Source: Piscinibacter sp.
GTDB taxonomy: Bacteria; Pseudomonadota; Gammaproteobacteria; Burkholderiales; Burkholderiaceae_C
Length of the DNA stretch: 64,000 bases
Direction of reading: 5' to 3'
Assembly (NCBI GenBank): GCA_017983795.1
Contig: JAGOAS010000005.1
Location: 62,001-126,000, forward strand
A program made the translations under genes and the position numbers. Positions 31,896 to 41,386 of this stretch are shown here, one piece after another. The notes beneath the pieces were generated by a model, which was not told where the DNA came from, searched no databases, and saw nothing but the letters and a program-made list of their open reading frames with translations. The first letter of the stretch is position 1, and every line of letters starts with the position of its first letter.

Positions 31896-34505
31896 ATGTC
31901 GCGATGGTTGCAAGCCCTGCGCTTCACGCGCGTGCCGGCAGGATATCTGGCGGTGGCGGTCGCATGCACGCTGCTGCTCGCCGCGGCCGAGTCGCTGATC
32001 GTCGCCGACGTCTGGCGCTCGCGCGACCACGCCCTCGAGACGCTGCGCTCGGACGCCCGCCAGGCCACCGACGCCAAGGCGCGCGAGCTGTCGCAGCTGC
32101 TGACCGACGTGTACGTCACCACGCGCACCATCTCGCTGCTGCCCGCGGTGCGCCGGCCCGAGCCGCGCAACCGCGTGTCGATCGATGACGACGCCATCGA
32201 CGGCAAGCGCTTCAGCGTCACCGACGCGCAGACGGTGCTGCAGCTGTACCACCACCTCGCCGAGCTGCTGTCGGTGTCGGAGATCTACGTCGTCTACGAC
32301 GGCTTCGCGCCCGAGCGCGGCGAGGTGCCGTTCCTGATGTTCGACTCCGTCATCGTCGAGCGCATCCGCCACCTCACGGCCGGCCCCGGCGCGCGCGCGG
32401 CCGGGTCCGCCGCCGCCGGGCGGCCGGGCGACGAGCCCGAGCAGGAAGAAGGCGAGGAATACGCCGAGATCGTGCGCCAGCTGGCGCAGCTGCGCCGCCA
32501 GCACCCCACGCTGCCGGCCAGCGCGCCGCACGGCGTCGCCAGCCTGATGTCGCGCCCCGTCATCACCTGCGACAACTCGCAGTACCTGTCGGCGCGCGGC
32601 GGCCACGACCGCGACCGCCTCGGCGTGCTGTTGTCGGTGCCCATCTACGCCGAGGCCGACGGCGCGCTCAAGGGCCTGGTCACCACCATCGTCCGGCTCA
32701 ACGTGCTGGAAGCGCGGCTGCTCGACTGGCCGCTGGTGCCGGTGACCACCACCGAGCGCCAGCAGGCGCATCTGCTCGGCCTGGACCGCAGCGCCCCGGC
32801 CGAGTACGTGCTGACCGAGGCCGAGAGCAGCATCGTGGTCAGCGACCGGCGCAACGCCGCGCTCGAGGACATCGTGCAGGGCCGCGCGAAGGCCGGCCTG
32901 ACGCTGACCAAGCCGGTCGACGGCCCGCCCGGCCAGCGCTGGCTGCTGACGCGCCACGTGGCGCAGGCCTCGTTCGACGCCATCGACGACACCGCCCGCC
33001 GCGCGATCGCCGTGCGCTCGGCCATCGCGCTGGCCGTGCTGGCGGCGCTGGCCGGCATCGCCGTGCTGATGGTGGCGCAGCGTCGCGCCGCGGCCAAGCT
33101 GCAGGAGATGGCCGACTTCGACCCGCTGACGGGCTTGCCCAACCGCCGCCACATCGACCGCCGGCTCGACGCCGCCGTGCAGGCGGCGACCGCCTCGCAG
33201 CGGCCGCTGGCGCTGGTGATGATCGACCTCGACAACTTCAAGACCGTCAACGACACCCACGGCCACCATGTCGGCGACCTGCTGCTGACCGAAGTGGCGC
33301 GGCGCCTGCAGAAGCAGCTCGGCACCAGCATCGACGAGGCGATCGGCGTCGACACCGCCGAGGCCGGGCCGATGGTGGGCCGGCTCGGCGGCGACGAATT
33401 CCTGGTGCTGCTGCCGCAGGTCGACGACGAAGCCGCCGCCTGCGCGGTCGCCGAGCGGCTGCTCGCCGCGCTGGCGGTGCCGGCCATCATCGAGGGCCAC
33501 GGCATTCCGGTGCGCGCCAGCCTGGGCGTCGCGCTCCACCCGGAGCACGGCCGCAGCGCCGCGCAGCTGCTGCGCGCCTGCGACCAGGCGATGTACGCAG
33601 CCAAGCGCGTCGACGGCAGCGCGGTGGTGACCTTCGAGCGCGATGTCGACCACGCCGCGGTGCGGCGCGCGCGGCTCACCGCCGACCTGCGCGAGGCGCT
33701 GGCGCAGGGCCAGTTCGCGCTGCACTACCAGACGGTGGTCGACGTGCGGCTGGTGCGCGCCGATGCCGCCGAGGCGCTGCTGCGCTGGCAGCACCCCGAG
33801 TTCGGCACCGTCTCGCCGGCCGAGTTCGTGCCGCTGCTCGAGCGCAGCGGGTTGATCGTGCCGGTCGGCCTGTGGGCGCTGCGCCGCGCCTGCGAGCAGC
33901 TGCTCGAGTGGCAGGCCGCCGGCTCGACGATCTCCTGCGTGGCGGTGAACGCCTCGGTGGTGCAGCTGGCGCGCTCGAACTTCTGCGAGGACGCGCTGGC
34001 GGTCATCGCCGCCACCGGCATCGAGCCGCGGCGCATCACCATCGAGGTCACCGAATCGGTGCTGATGGACAACCCCGAGCGCTGCATCGAGCAGCTGCAG
34101 CGCCTGCGCCAGGCCGGCCTGCGCATCGCGATCGATGATTTCGGCGCCGGCTACTCCTCGCTCGGCTACCTGCGCCGCCTGCCGGTGCAGGTGATGAAGA
34201 TCGACCGCTCGCTGCTGATCGACGCGGTCAGCCCGACCGGCCGGGCGATCCTGGCAGCGATGGTCGAGCTCGCCGGCGAACTGGGCCTGGACTGCATCGC
34301 CGAGGGCGTCGAGACGCTGGAGCAGTACAAGCTGCTGCTCGACGTCGGCTGCCAGCGGCTGCAGGGCTACCTGTTCGCGCGCCCGCTGCCCGCCGCCGAC
34401 GCGGCCGCCGCGGCACAGCGCCTGCGCGGCCACGGCGGCTACTTCACCGACAGCTTCTTCGCCAGCCTGGAGCCGCGCAGCGGCTTCGCCACGCTGGATG
34501 CCTGA
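31896..34505 (+). CDS. GGDEF-EAL bifunctional cyclic-di-GMP protein
   Basis: From ATG 31896 the protein is 869 aa. It has membrane segments near 19-37 and 370-390, flanking a periplasmic sensory region with a Glu/Ala-rich insert (about residues 165-195). GGDEF is intact (RLGGDEFLVLLP near residue 499) with the substrate DNFKTVNDTHGHHVGD, and EAL is intact (AEALLRWQHP near 625, IAIDDFGAGYSSLGYL, and CIAEGVET). Synthesis and breakdown of c-di-GMP are both possible. A longer N-terminal reading from 31818 has no support. Confidence 0.9.
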   Translation: MSRWLQALRFTRVPAGYLAVAVACTLLLAAAESLIVADVWRSRDHALETLRSDARQATDAKARELSQLLTDVYVTTRTISLLPAVRRPEPRNRVSIDDDAIDGKRFSVTDAQTVLQLYHHLAELLSVSEIYVVYDGFAPERGEVPFLMFDSVIVERIRHLTAGPGARAAGSAAAGRPGDEPEQEEGEEYAEIVRQLAQLRRQHPTLPASAPHGVASLMSRPVITCDNSQYLSARGGHDRDRLGVLLSVPIYAEADGALKGLVTTIVRLNVLEARLLDWPLVPVTTTERQQAHLLGLDRSAPAEYVLTEAESSIVVSDRRNAALEDIVQGRAKAGLTLTKPVDGPPGQRWLLTRHVAQASFDAIDDTARRAIAVRSAIALAVLAALAGIAVLMVAQRRAAAKLQEMADFDPLTGLPNRRHIDRRLDAAVQAATASQRPLALVMIDLDNFKTVNDTHGHHVGDLLLTEVARRLQKQLGTSIDEAIGVDTAEAGPMVGRLGGDEFLVLLPQVDDEAAACAVAERLLAALAVPAIIEGHGIPVRASLGVALHPEHGRSAAQLLRACDQAMYAAKRVDGSAVVTFERDVDHAAVRRARLTADLREALAQGQFALHYQTVVDVRLVRADAAEALLRWQHPEFGTVSPAEFVPLLERSGLIVPVGLWALRRACEQLLEWQAAGSTISCVAVNASVVQLARSNFCEDALAVIAATGIEPRRITIEVTESVLMDNPERCIEQLQRLRQAGLRIAIDDFGAGYSSLGYLRRLPVQVMKIDRSLLIDAVSPTGRAILAAMVELAGELGLDCIAEGVETLEQYKLLLDVGCQRLQGYLFARPLPAADAAAAAQRLRGHGGYFTDSFFASLEPRSGFATLDA

Positions 34506-34516
34506 GACGCCCGGGC

Positions 34517-35941
34517 TCAGGCCCAGGGCAGCATCAACGTCAGCAGCAGCAGCTTCTCGAACTCGGGCTCGAAGCGGTCGATGATCTTCTGCGGCTGCGG
34601 GCACAGCTGGGCGTCGGTGATCAGGCCGAACTGCACGCCGCCGTCGTAGGTGAGGATGGACACGCCCACGCCGATCTCGCCCGAGGCCGGCACCCAGAAC
34701 ATCTGCTGGCGGATCGTCGAGCCGCACAGCTGCAGCGCCTTGGCCGGGCCCGGCACGTTGGTCATCACCGCGGTCGACTTCTTCGCGAACACGCCCAGCA
34801 GCGCGTCCTGCACCGGCTTGATCATCAGCCCGGCCACCGCCAGCACCGCGAAGGCGAGCAGCGGCTGGTAGCTGCCCTTCAATTCGCTCATGCGCCGGCG
34901 CACCGCGTAGACACGCTCGATCGGGTTGTCGATGCCGATCGGCAGCACCAGCGGCGCGAGGCCGAAGCGGTTGCCGAGCTTCCAGGCTTCTTCGAGCGGG
35001 CGCAGGTTGACCGGCACCATGGCGCGGATCTCCTTGCCGGTCGGGTCTTCGCCGGTCTCGCGCAGGTAGGCGCCGATGGCGCCGGCCACGCAGGCGAGCA
35101 GCACGTCGTTGATCGAGCAGCCCAGGCCCTTGCCGATGGTCTTGACGCGGTCCAGCGGCATCGGCTCGCTCCAGGCGACGATCTTCTTGCCGACCGGGTG
35201 GCCCTTGAGCGCCGTCGGCGAATCGTCGGGCATCAGCAGCAGCGCGCCGACGTCGTTGACCACCTGGTAGCCGACGCGCGCCACGTCGAGCGAGCCGAGC
35301 AGCGGCTGCTGCGGATGCGAGAGCATCTCCATCGACTTGGCCACGCCGCTGCCGTACATGCCGATCGCCTTGATCGTGATGTCGCTCAAGGGCTTGAGCA
35401 CGGCCTCGGAGAGCCAGTCTTCCTCGTGCGCCTCGTCGGGCTTCTCGCGCTCGCGGCGCTGCGGCGGCTCGCTGCCGCCGTCGGTGATCGACATCACCAC
35501 CGAGATCAGCGCGATACCGTCGCCGATGCAGTGGTGTACGCGCGCGATCATCGCGCTGCCGCCGTCGTAGTGCTCGATCAGGTGGTACTGCCACAGCGGG
35601 TGGCGCGGGTCGAAGGGCAGCGTGGCGAGCTCGCCGACGCGCTCCTGCAGGGCCTCGCGCATCGATTGCCCGGGGCGCGGCTCGAGCACCTCGCGCACCA
35701 CGTGGCGCTCGATGTCGAAGTGTTCGTCCTCGACCCAGCTGGCGCCCACCGCGTCCTGCACCACGCGCTGGCGGAAGCGGTCGTACTTGAGCAGCTTGTC
35801 CGCGATGCGCTCGCACAGCGCCGCGTGCGTGATGCCCGGCTGCAGCATCCAGACGCCGACGATCATCATCAGATTGACGTCGTTGTCCATGCGCAGCCAC
35901 GCGGTGTCCACGCGCGACATGCGCTCGGCGGGTAGCGACAT
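34517..35941 (-). CDS. Wax ester synthase/diacylglycerol acyltransferase family protein
   Basis: The 474-aa protein has the WS/DGAT active site HHxxxDG at about residue 134 (HHCIGDG in ARVHHCIGDGIALI), the N-terminal MSRVDTAWLRMD, the PLNR-like TIGKGLGCSINDVLLACVAGA, and NVPGP near 385. It would esterify fatty alcohols or diacylglycerol with acyl-CoA for storage lipid. GAGGAGG precedes the ATG. It is divergent from the acyl-CoA-binding protein gene. Confidence 0.9.
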   Translation of the reverse strand: MSLPAERMSRVDTAWLRMDNDVNLMMIVGVWMLQPGITHAALCERIADKLLKYDRFRQRVVQDAVGASWVEDEHFDIERHVVREVLEPRPGQSMREALQERVGELATLPFDPRHPLWQYHLIEHYDGGSAMIARVHHCIGDGIALISVVMSITDGGSEPPQRREREKPDEAHEEDWLSEAVLKPLSDITIKAIGMYGSGVAKSMEMLSHPQQPLLGSLDVARVGYQVVNDVGALLLMPDDSPTALKGHPVGKKIVAWSEPMPLDRVKTIGKGLGCSINDVLLACVAGAIGAYLRETGEDPTGKEIRAMVPVNLRPLEEAWKLGNRFGLAPLVLPIGIDNPIERVYAVRRRMSELKGSYQPLLAFAVLAVAGLMIKPVQDALLGVFAKKSTAVMTNVPGPAKALQLCGSTIRQQMFWVPASGEIGVGVSILTYDGGVQFGLITDAQLCPQPQKIIDRFEPEFEKLLLLTLMLPWA

Positions 35942-36051
35942 CGGGGCCTCCTCTAGGGGCGTTGTTCGAATCTTGCAGCCACGATGCTGGGTAACATCCG
36001 CACCGTCAATGCCGATTTTCACCCAAGCATCCGCCGCAAGGAGACACGCTC

Positions 36052-36309
36052 ATGGCCGACCTGAAGAAGACGTTCGAGAAGGCGGTGGCCGACTCGAAGA
36101 ACCTGCCCGAGAAGCCCGACAACGCCACGCTGCTGAAGATCTACTCGCTCTACAAGCAGGCCACCGCCGGTGACGTGGACGGCAAGCGCCCCGGCTTCAC
36201 CGACATGGTCGGCCGCGCCAAGTGGGACGCCTGGAACGAGCTGAAGGGCAAGGGCGCGAACGACGCGATGCAGGAATACGTCGACCTGATCGAATCGCTG
36301 AAGGACTGA
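36052..36309 (+). CDS. Acyl-CoA-binding protein
   Basis: The 85-aa protein matches the four-helix ACBP family: KKTFEKAVADSKNLPEKPDNATLLKIYSLYKQATAGDVDGKRPGFTDMVGRAKWDAWNELKGK, with the conserved YSLYKQAT, KPG-like KRPG and KWDAW. It binds medium and long acyl-CoA in the cytoplasm. GGAG precedes the ATG. Its place 110 nt from a WS/DGAT gene suggests a joint role in lipid storage. Confidence 0.93.
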   Translation: MADLKKTFEKAVADSKNLPEKPDNATLLKIYSLYKQATAGDVDGKRPGFTDMVGRAKWDAWNELKGKGANDAMQEYVDLIESLKD

Positions 36310-36912
36310 CGCCGGAAGGCGTTCGATCGTTCGGCGCGTTGGGTGCGACGTGCACCCAGCTGCGGAGCGGCAAGGGCCGAGCGGGCCGCCGCGGCGCTTC
36401 GATGAGGCGGTCGGCTGGCGCCGACTGCCCTGCGCTGCTCGACCTCACGGCCCCGCCGCGAAACTCATTCCGCGAGCTCCGCTCGCTGCATTCGGACAGT
36501 CGCGGCGAGCATGAAGACGAAGCGCGCGAGTACGCGCGCGGGCCGTGAGCTCTGTGCTGCTCGGCGCCTCATAGGCGCGCCGCGGGCGGCCCGCTCGGCC
36601 CTTGCTGAACCAACCGTGGCATGCCACCTACTCGCAGGCCACTGCTGGTTCAGCGCGGCAGGCGCGGCCCCGTGGGGGCGATTTGGGAGTCGCCGAGCAG
36701 CGCAGTGCCGGGGTCGGCGCGCGTACTCGCGCGCTTCGTGAGCCAGCTCGTCGCCGGTGTCTGAGCGCAGCGAACGAAGTGAGCGTAGCGAGTTCGGCGA
36801 CGCGACCCCGGCGCGAGCAGCGCAGGGAAGCCGGCGCAGCCGGCCGACTCCGTATGAGCCGCCGCGGGGCCGCGCCTGCCGCGCCCGCGCCGCCATACGC
36901 ACCTCTTCGACT
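36310..36912. repeat. Large imperfect palindromic intergenic element
   Basis: No gene is supported here; the open frames (for example one giving SERSERSERSE) are by-products of repeats. From about 36365 to 36890 the DNA folds back on itself around 36628. Confirmed pairs are the perfect 23-bp ACGAAGCGCGCGAGTACGCG.. arm at 36517-36539 with 36717-36739, CCCTGCGCTGCTCG at 36428-36441 with 36814-36827, and GCTGAACCA at 36604-36612 with 36646-36654. A 12-bp palindrome GTGGCATGCCAC marks the centre (36616-36627). A small 7-bp hairpin at 36340-36358 precedes it. Confidence 0.85.
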
Positions 36913-38001
36913 TCAGCCGCCGCGGGCCAAACCGGCTACGGCCTGCGTCGCCGTCTCGATGCCCTGCGCGAGCACGGCCTGCTTCCAGGCCTCGGTGTCG
37001 GTATAGAAGGCGTCCAGCATGCGCTGCTTGATCGCCTCGCGTTGCGCTGCGCCGGCCTCGGGGTGGTTCTCCAGCCACTGGTCGGCGCGCAGCGCGTCCA
37101 GCACCTCCATCACCGGCACGGTGCCGTATTCCAGCGCGATGCCGGTGTACTCGGCCTGCGCGCATTCCTCGTAGGCGACCGTCCACATCAGGCCGGTCAG
37201 CAAGGCCGAGGTCGAGCTGCCGTCGTAGATCGAGGTGATGCGTTCGCCCCACCAGGCCTTCGCGCGCACCAGCGCCGCGGCATCGTCGCGGCAGGCGAAG
37301 ATGCGCTCGCCCACGCCGCTCGGCCCGAGGCCGGTGTGAAAGTCGATCCAGCCCAGCCGCGCGCACTGCCGGCCATGCGCCTGCAGCACGTGGCGCAGCG
37401 TGACGTGGCTCCAGGTCGGGTTGCGGCCGCCGTAGAAGATGCCCTCGGGATGATCGTGCTGCCCGCTGGTCGCTGCCTGTTGCAGCGCGCGCAGGCCGTG
37501 TGCGGCGACGTGGCGCTGCAGCGCCGCGTCCACCTCGGCCGAAGGCGGCCAGCTCGGCGGCACGAGCAGCGACGCGATGGCGTCGTAGCCGGGGTTGGCG
37601 GGCAGCGGCTGCGAGAAGTCGTGGAAGTTGCGGTTGAGGTCGACGTTCTCCTGCGTGGTGCGGCGCCACCACGAGAAGCCCCAGGGATTGAGCGCGTGGA
37701 TGTAAAGCACCGCCACGCCGCTCGCCTGCAGCGCCCGCTGCCAGGCCGCATCGCCGAGCAGCGCATGCTGCACGCCCGAGCCGCAGTAGCCCTCGATGCC
37801 GTGGCAGCCGCTGGAGAGGATCAGCAGCGCCTTCGCATCGCGCGCGCCCTGCAGCGCCACGTCCATCGCCAGCGCCTCGCCGTCGCGCCCGAGCAGCGGG
37901 TGGGCGTGGCTCTCGACGTCCAGCCCCGCGCCTTCCGCCGCGGCGAGAAACTTGGCACGCGCCTCGGCGTAGCTGCGCGAGAAGTGCGAGGCCGCGTCCA
38001 T
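36913..38001 (-). CDS. DUF2817 / M14-like zinc carboxypeptidase
   Basis: The 362-aa protein resembles DUF2817 peptidases. It has SSGCHGIEGYCGSG near residue 65 (zinc His/Glu pair), NPWGFSWWRRTTQENVDLNRNFHDF, then WIDFHTGLGPSGVGERIF with the third zinc His. GIALEYGTVP supplies the catalytic Glu. The start overlaps the stop of the M20 amidohydrolase (TGATG), so both hydrolases are translated together. Substrate unknown. Confidence 0.82.
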   Translation of the reverse strand: MDAASHFSRSYAEARAKFLAAAEGAGLDVESHAHPLLGRDGEALAMDVALQGARDAKALLILSSGCHGIEGYCGSGVQHALLGDAAWQRALQASGVAVLYIHALNPWGFSWWRRTTQENVDLNRNFHDFSQPLPANPGYDAIASLLVPPSWPPSAEVDAALQRHVAAHGLRALQQAATSGQHDHPEGIFYGGRNPTWSHVTLRHVLQAHGRQCARLGWIDFHTGLGPSGVGERIFACRDDAAALVRAKAWWGERITSIYDGSSTSALLTGLMWTVAYEECAQAEYTGIALEYGTVPVMEVLDALRADQWLENHPEAGAAQREAIKQRMLDAFYTDTEAWKQAVLAQGIETATQAVAGLARGG

Positions 38002-39197
38002 CACCGGCGGGGCTGCGCCAGCCAGGCCTCGGCCAGGCGCACCCACATGGTCGCGCCGAGCGGGATCAGCTCGTCGTTGAAGTCGTAGCTCGGGTTGTGC
38101 AGCATGCAGGGTCCGAGGCCGTGGCCGCCCTCGCGGTGGCTGCCGTCGCCGTTGCCGATCAGGAAGTAGCAGCCGGGCTTGTCGAGCAGGTAGTAGCTGA
38201 AGTCCTCGGCGCCCATGGTGGGCTCGAACTCCTGCACGTTGGCGGCGCCCACCAGTTCCTTCAGCACGCCGCGCGCGAAGGCGGTCTCGGCCTCGTGGTT
38301 GATGGTGGGCGGGTAGTTGCGGTGGAACTCGAACTCGCAGCCGGCGCCGAACGCGGCGCAGGTGTGCTCGGCGATTTCCTTCATGCGCGCTTCGATCAGG
38401 TCGAGCACCTCGAGCGTGAAGGTGCGCACCGTGCCCTGGATCTCGCAGGACTCCGGCACCACGTTGGTGGCCTCGCCGGTGTGGATCATGGTCACCGAGA
38501 TCACGCCGGCGTCGATGGGCCGCTTGTTGCGCGTGATGATGGTCTGGAAGGCCTGCACCATCTGGCAGGCCACCGGCACCGGGTCGATGCCGTTGTGCGG
38601 CAGCGCGGCGTGCGCGCCCTTGCCGCGGATGGTGATGCGGAACTCGTTGCTCGACGCGAAGCAGGGCCCGCTCTTGAGCGCGAACTGGCCGGCCGCCATG
38701 CCCGGCCAGTTGTGCGCGCCGAACACCGCCTCCATGGCAAACTTCTCGAACAGGCCGTCCTTGATCATCTCGCGCGCGCCGCCGCCACCTTCTTCGGCGG
38801 GCTGGAAGATCAGGTAGACCGTTCCGTCGTAGTTGCGGTGCTTGGCCAGGTGCTTGGCCGCGCCGAGCAGCATCGCGGTGTGGCCGTCGTGGCCGCAGGC
38901 GTGCATCTTGCCCGGGTGCTGGCTGGCGTGCGCGAAGTGGTTGTGCTCGGTCATCGGCAGCGCGTCGATGTCGGCGCGCAGGCCGACGGCGCGATCGCTG
39001 CTGCCGTTCTTCAGGATCGCCACCACGCCGGTCTTGCCCAGGCCGCGGTGCACGGGAATGCCCCAGTCGGTGAGCTGCTTCGCGATCACGTCGGAGGTGC
39101 GTACCTCCTCGAAGCACAGCTCGGGGTGGGCGTGGATGTCGCGTCGCACGGCCGCGATGGCGGCGGCATCGGCAAGGATGGATTCGATCAGCTTCAT
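38001..39197 (-). CDS. M20-family amidohydrolase (hippurate hydrolase-like)
   Basis: The 398-aa protein has the amidohydrolase pattern: RRDIHAHPELCFEE, GLRADIDALPM, the metal site KMHACGHDGHTAMLLGAA, the PAEEGGGGAREMI glutamates and MGAEDFSYYLLDKPGCYFLIGNG. These enzymes cleave N-acyl or peptide amino acid derivatives. ATG 39197 fits the family start. It is the first gene of a two-gene unit with the DUF2817 peptidase. Confidence 0.92.
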   Translation of the reverse strand: MKLIESILADAAAIAAVRRDIHAHPELCFEEVRTSDVIAKQLTDWGIPVHRGLGKTGVVAILKNGSSDRAVGLRADIDALPMTEHNHFAHASQHPGKMHACGHDGHTAMLLGAAKHLAKHRNYDGTVYLIFQPAEEGGGGAREMIKDGLFEKFAMEAVFGAHNWPGMAAGQFALKSGPCFASSNEFRITIRGKGAHAALPHNGIDPVPVACQMVQAFQTIITRNKRPIDAGVISVTMIHTGEATNVVPESCEIQGTVRTFTLEVLDLIEARMKEIAEHTCAAFGAGCEFEFHRNYPPTINHEAETAFARGVLKELVGAANVQEFEPTMGAEDFSYYLLDKPGCYFLIGNGDGSHREGGHGLGPCMLHNPSYDFNDELIPLGATMWVRLAEAWLAQPRR

Positions 39198-39300
39198 GGC
39201 GATCACTCCGTCGGCGTGGGGCCGCGGTGTCGGGAGCGCCATCTTATCGAGGGCGGCGCCCGGACGCTCGAAGCGCGCCAAGCCCGCGTTGCGGGTGGAA

Positions 39301-39326
39301 GCCGGCCCCCTGTGCCGGCCCCCTGT
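39301..39326 (+). repeat. 13-bp perfect tandem duplication
   Basis: GCCGGCCCCCTGT occurs twice without spacer, 14 nt before the start of the molybdopterin oxidoreductase gene. It probably results from a small slippage event and may set the distance of promoter elements; this is not tested. Confidence 0.6.
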
Positions 39327-39340
39327 GCAATAGTTCGTCC

Positions 39341-41386
39341 ATGAGCGTCACCACCGTCCGCGCCGCCTGCCCGCACGACTGCCCCGACACCTGCGCATTG
39401 CGCGTGACGGTCGACCAAGGCCGCGTCGTCAAGGTGCAGGGCGATCCCGATCACCCGCCCACGCACGGCGCGCTGTGCACCAAGGTGTCGCGCTACGCCG
39501 AGCGCACCCACCACCCCGAGCGGGTGCTGCGGCCGCTCAAGCGCGTCGGCCCCAAGGGCAGCGGGCGCTTCGAGCCAATCAGCTGGGAGGCGGCGATCGC
39601 CGAGATCGCGGCGCGCCTCAAAGGCATCGCCGCGCGCGACCCCGAAGCCATCGTGCCCTACAGCTACGCCGGCACCATGGGGCTGCTGCAGGGCGAGAGC
39701 ATGGACCGGCGCTTCTTCCACCGCCTCGGCGCCTCGCTGCTCGATCGCACCATCTGCGCCAGCGCCGGCGGCGAGGCGCTCACCGCCACCTACGGCGGCA
39801 AGGTCGGCATGCACCTGGCGCATTACGCCGAGAGCAAGCTGATCCTCATCTGGGGCAGCAACTCGATCGCCTCCAACCTGCACTTCTGGACTTTCGCGCA
39901 GCAGGCCAAGCGCAACGGCGCGAAGCTGATCTGCATCGACCCGCGCAAGACCGAGACCGCCGACAAGTGCCACCAGCACATCGCGCTGCTGCCCGGCACC
40001 GATGGCGCGCTGGCACTCGGCCTGATGCGCGAGCTGATCGTCAACGACTGGCTGGACCACGACTACATCGCGCGCCACACCGAAGGCTGGCCGGGCCTGC
40101 GCGAGCGCGCCATGGCCTGGACGCCCGAGCGCACCGCCGAGGTCTGCGGCATCGGCGCCGACGAGGTGCGCCAGCTGGCGCGCGACTACGGCACGACCAG
40201 GCCGGCGGCGATCCGCCTCAACTACGGCATGCAGCGCGTGCACGGCGGCGGCAACGCGGTGCGGCTGGTGGCCATCCTGCCGGCCCTGGTCGGCGCCTGG
40301 CGCGATGCGGCCGGCGGCATGCTGCTCTCGGCCTCGGGCTGGTTCAAGCGCTTCCGCAACGAGGCGGCGCTGCAGCGGCCCGATCTGCTGGCCGGGCGCA
40401 CGCCGCGCACCATCAACATGGTCACCATCGGCGACGACCTGCTGCGCGAATCGTCGCCCGGCTTCGGCCCGAAGATCGAGGCGCTGATCGTCTACAACAG
40501 CAACCCGGTGGCGGTGGCGCCGGAGTCGCCCAAGGTGGTGAAAGGCTTCGCGCGCGAAGACCTGTTCACGGTCGTGCTCGAGCAGTTTCTGACCGACACC
40601 GCCGACCACGCCGACATCGTGCTGCCCGCCACCACCCAGCTCGAGCACCTGGACGTGCACACCAGCTACGGCCACACCTACGCGCTGATCAACCAGCCGG
40701 CCATTGCGCCGCTGGGCGAAGCCAAGCCGAATACGCAGGTGTTCCGCGAGCTGGCCGCGGCCATGGGTTTCGACGAGCCCTGCTTCCGCGACGACGACGA
40801 GACGCTGGCGCGCACGGCCTTCACGGCCGAGCTGGACTTCGAGGCGTTGCGCCGCGACGGCTGGGTCAAGCTGCCCGTGGCGGAGGCGCCGTTTGCCGAG
40901 GGCGGCTTCCTCACGCCTTCGGGCAAATGCCGCATGGCCGCGCCCGGCCTGGGCCTGCCCGACTTCGTGCCCAACCACGAATCGGCGCTCTCCACGCCGG
41001 CGCTGGCGCAGCGCTACCCGCTGGCGATGATCTCGCCGCCGGCGCGCAACTTCCTCAACTCCAGCTTCGTCAACGTGAAGAGCCTGCGCGACATCGAGGC
41101 CGAGCCGCTGGTGGAGATCCACGAGGCCGACGCGCTGGCGCGCGGCATCGCCGACGGAAGCATCGTGCGCCTCTTCAACGACCGCGGCAGCTACCGCTGC
41201 AAGGCGAAGCTCTCGACGCGCGCGCGCCCCGGCGTCGTCAACGCGCTGGGCATCTGGTGGCGCAAGCTCGGGCTGGACGGCCACAACGTCAACGAGCTCA
41301 CCCACCAGCGGCTGACCGACATCGGCCGGGCGCCGTCGTTCTACGACTGCTTGGTCGAGGTGGCGCCCGACCTCACGAGCGCGTGA
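39341..41386 (+). CDS. Molybdopterin-dependent oxidoreductase with 4Fe-4S site
   Basis: The 681-aa protein of the DMSO-reductase family starts with a 4Fe-4S ligand set C10-x3-C14-x3-C18-x27-C46, followed by the molybdopterin domain (ILIWGSNSIASN, ICIDPRKTETADKCHQHIALLPGTDGALALG) and the C-terminal dinucleotide-binding domain. No Tat signal is visible, so it is cytoplasmic. Annotators often call such proteins dehydrogenases of unknown substrate. ATG 39341 is chosen. Its TGA overlaps the next gene. Confidence 0.9.
   Translation: MSVTTVRAACPHDCPDTCALRVTVDQGRVVKVQGDPDHPPTHGALCTKVSRYAERTHHPERVLRPLKRVGPKGSGRFEPISWEAAIAEIAARLKGIAARDPEAIVPYSYAGTMGLLQGESMDRRFFHRLGASLLDRTICASAGGEALTATYGGKVGMHLAHYAESKLILIWGSNSIASNLHFWTFAQQAKRNGAKLICIDPRKTETADKCHQHIALLPGTDGALALGLMRELIVNDWLDHDYIARHTEGWPGLRERAMAWTPERTAEVCGIGADEVRQLARDYGTTRPAAIRLNYGMQRVHGGGNAVRLVAILPALVGAWRDAAGGMLLSASGWFKRFRNEAALQRPDLLAGRTPRTINMVTIGDDLLRESSPGFGPKIEALIVYNSNPVAVAPESPKVVKGFAREDLFTVVLEQFLTDTADHADIVLPATTQLEHLDVHTSYGHTYALINQPAIAPLGEAKPNTQVFRELAAAMGFDEPCFRDDDETLARTAFTAELDFEALRRDGWVKLPVAEAPFAEGGFLTPSGKCRMAAPGLGLPDFVPNHESALSTPALAQRYPLAMISPPARNFLNSSFVNVKSLRDIEAEPLVEIHEADALARGIADGSIVRLFNDRGSYRCKAKLSTRARPGVVNALGIWWRKLGLDGHNVNELTHQRLTDIGRAPSFYDCLVEVAPDLTSA

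Noticed and set aside
34500-34522. GCCTGAG/CTCAGGC inverted repeat as a terminator between the GGDEF-EAL and acyltransferase genes
   Set aside because: The 7-bp stem overlaps the stop codons and has no T tract; too weak to call as a feature.
36465-36902. Open frames giving SERSERSERSE and SLRSLRSLRS peptides
   Set aside because: They fall in the palindromic element, have low complexity and no start signal. They come from repeated AGCGAG-type bases and not from selection on protein.
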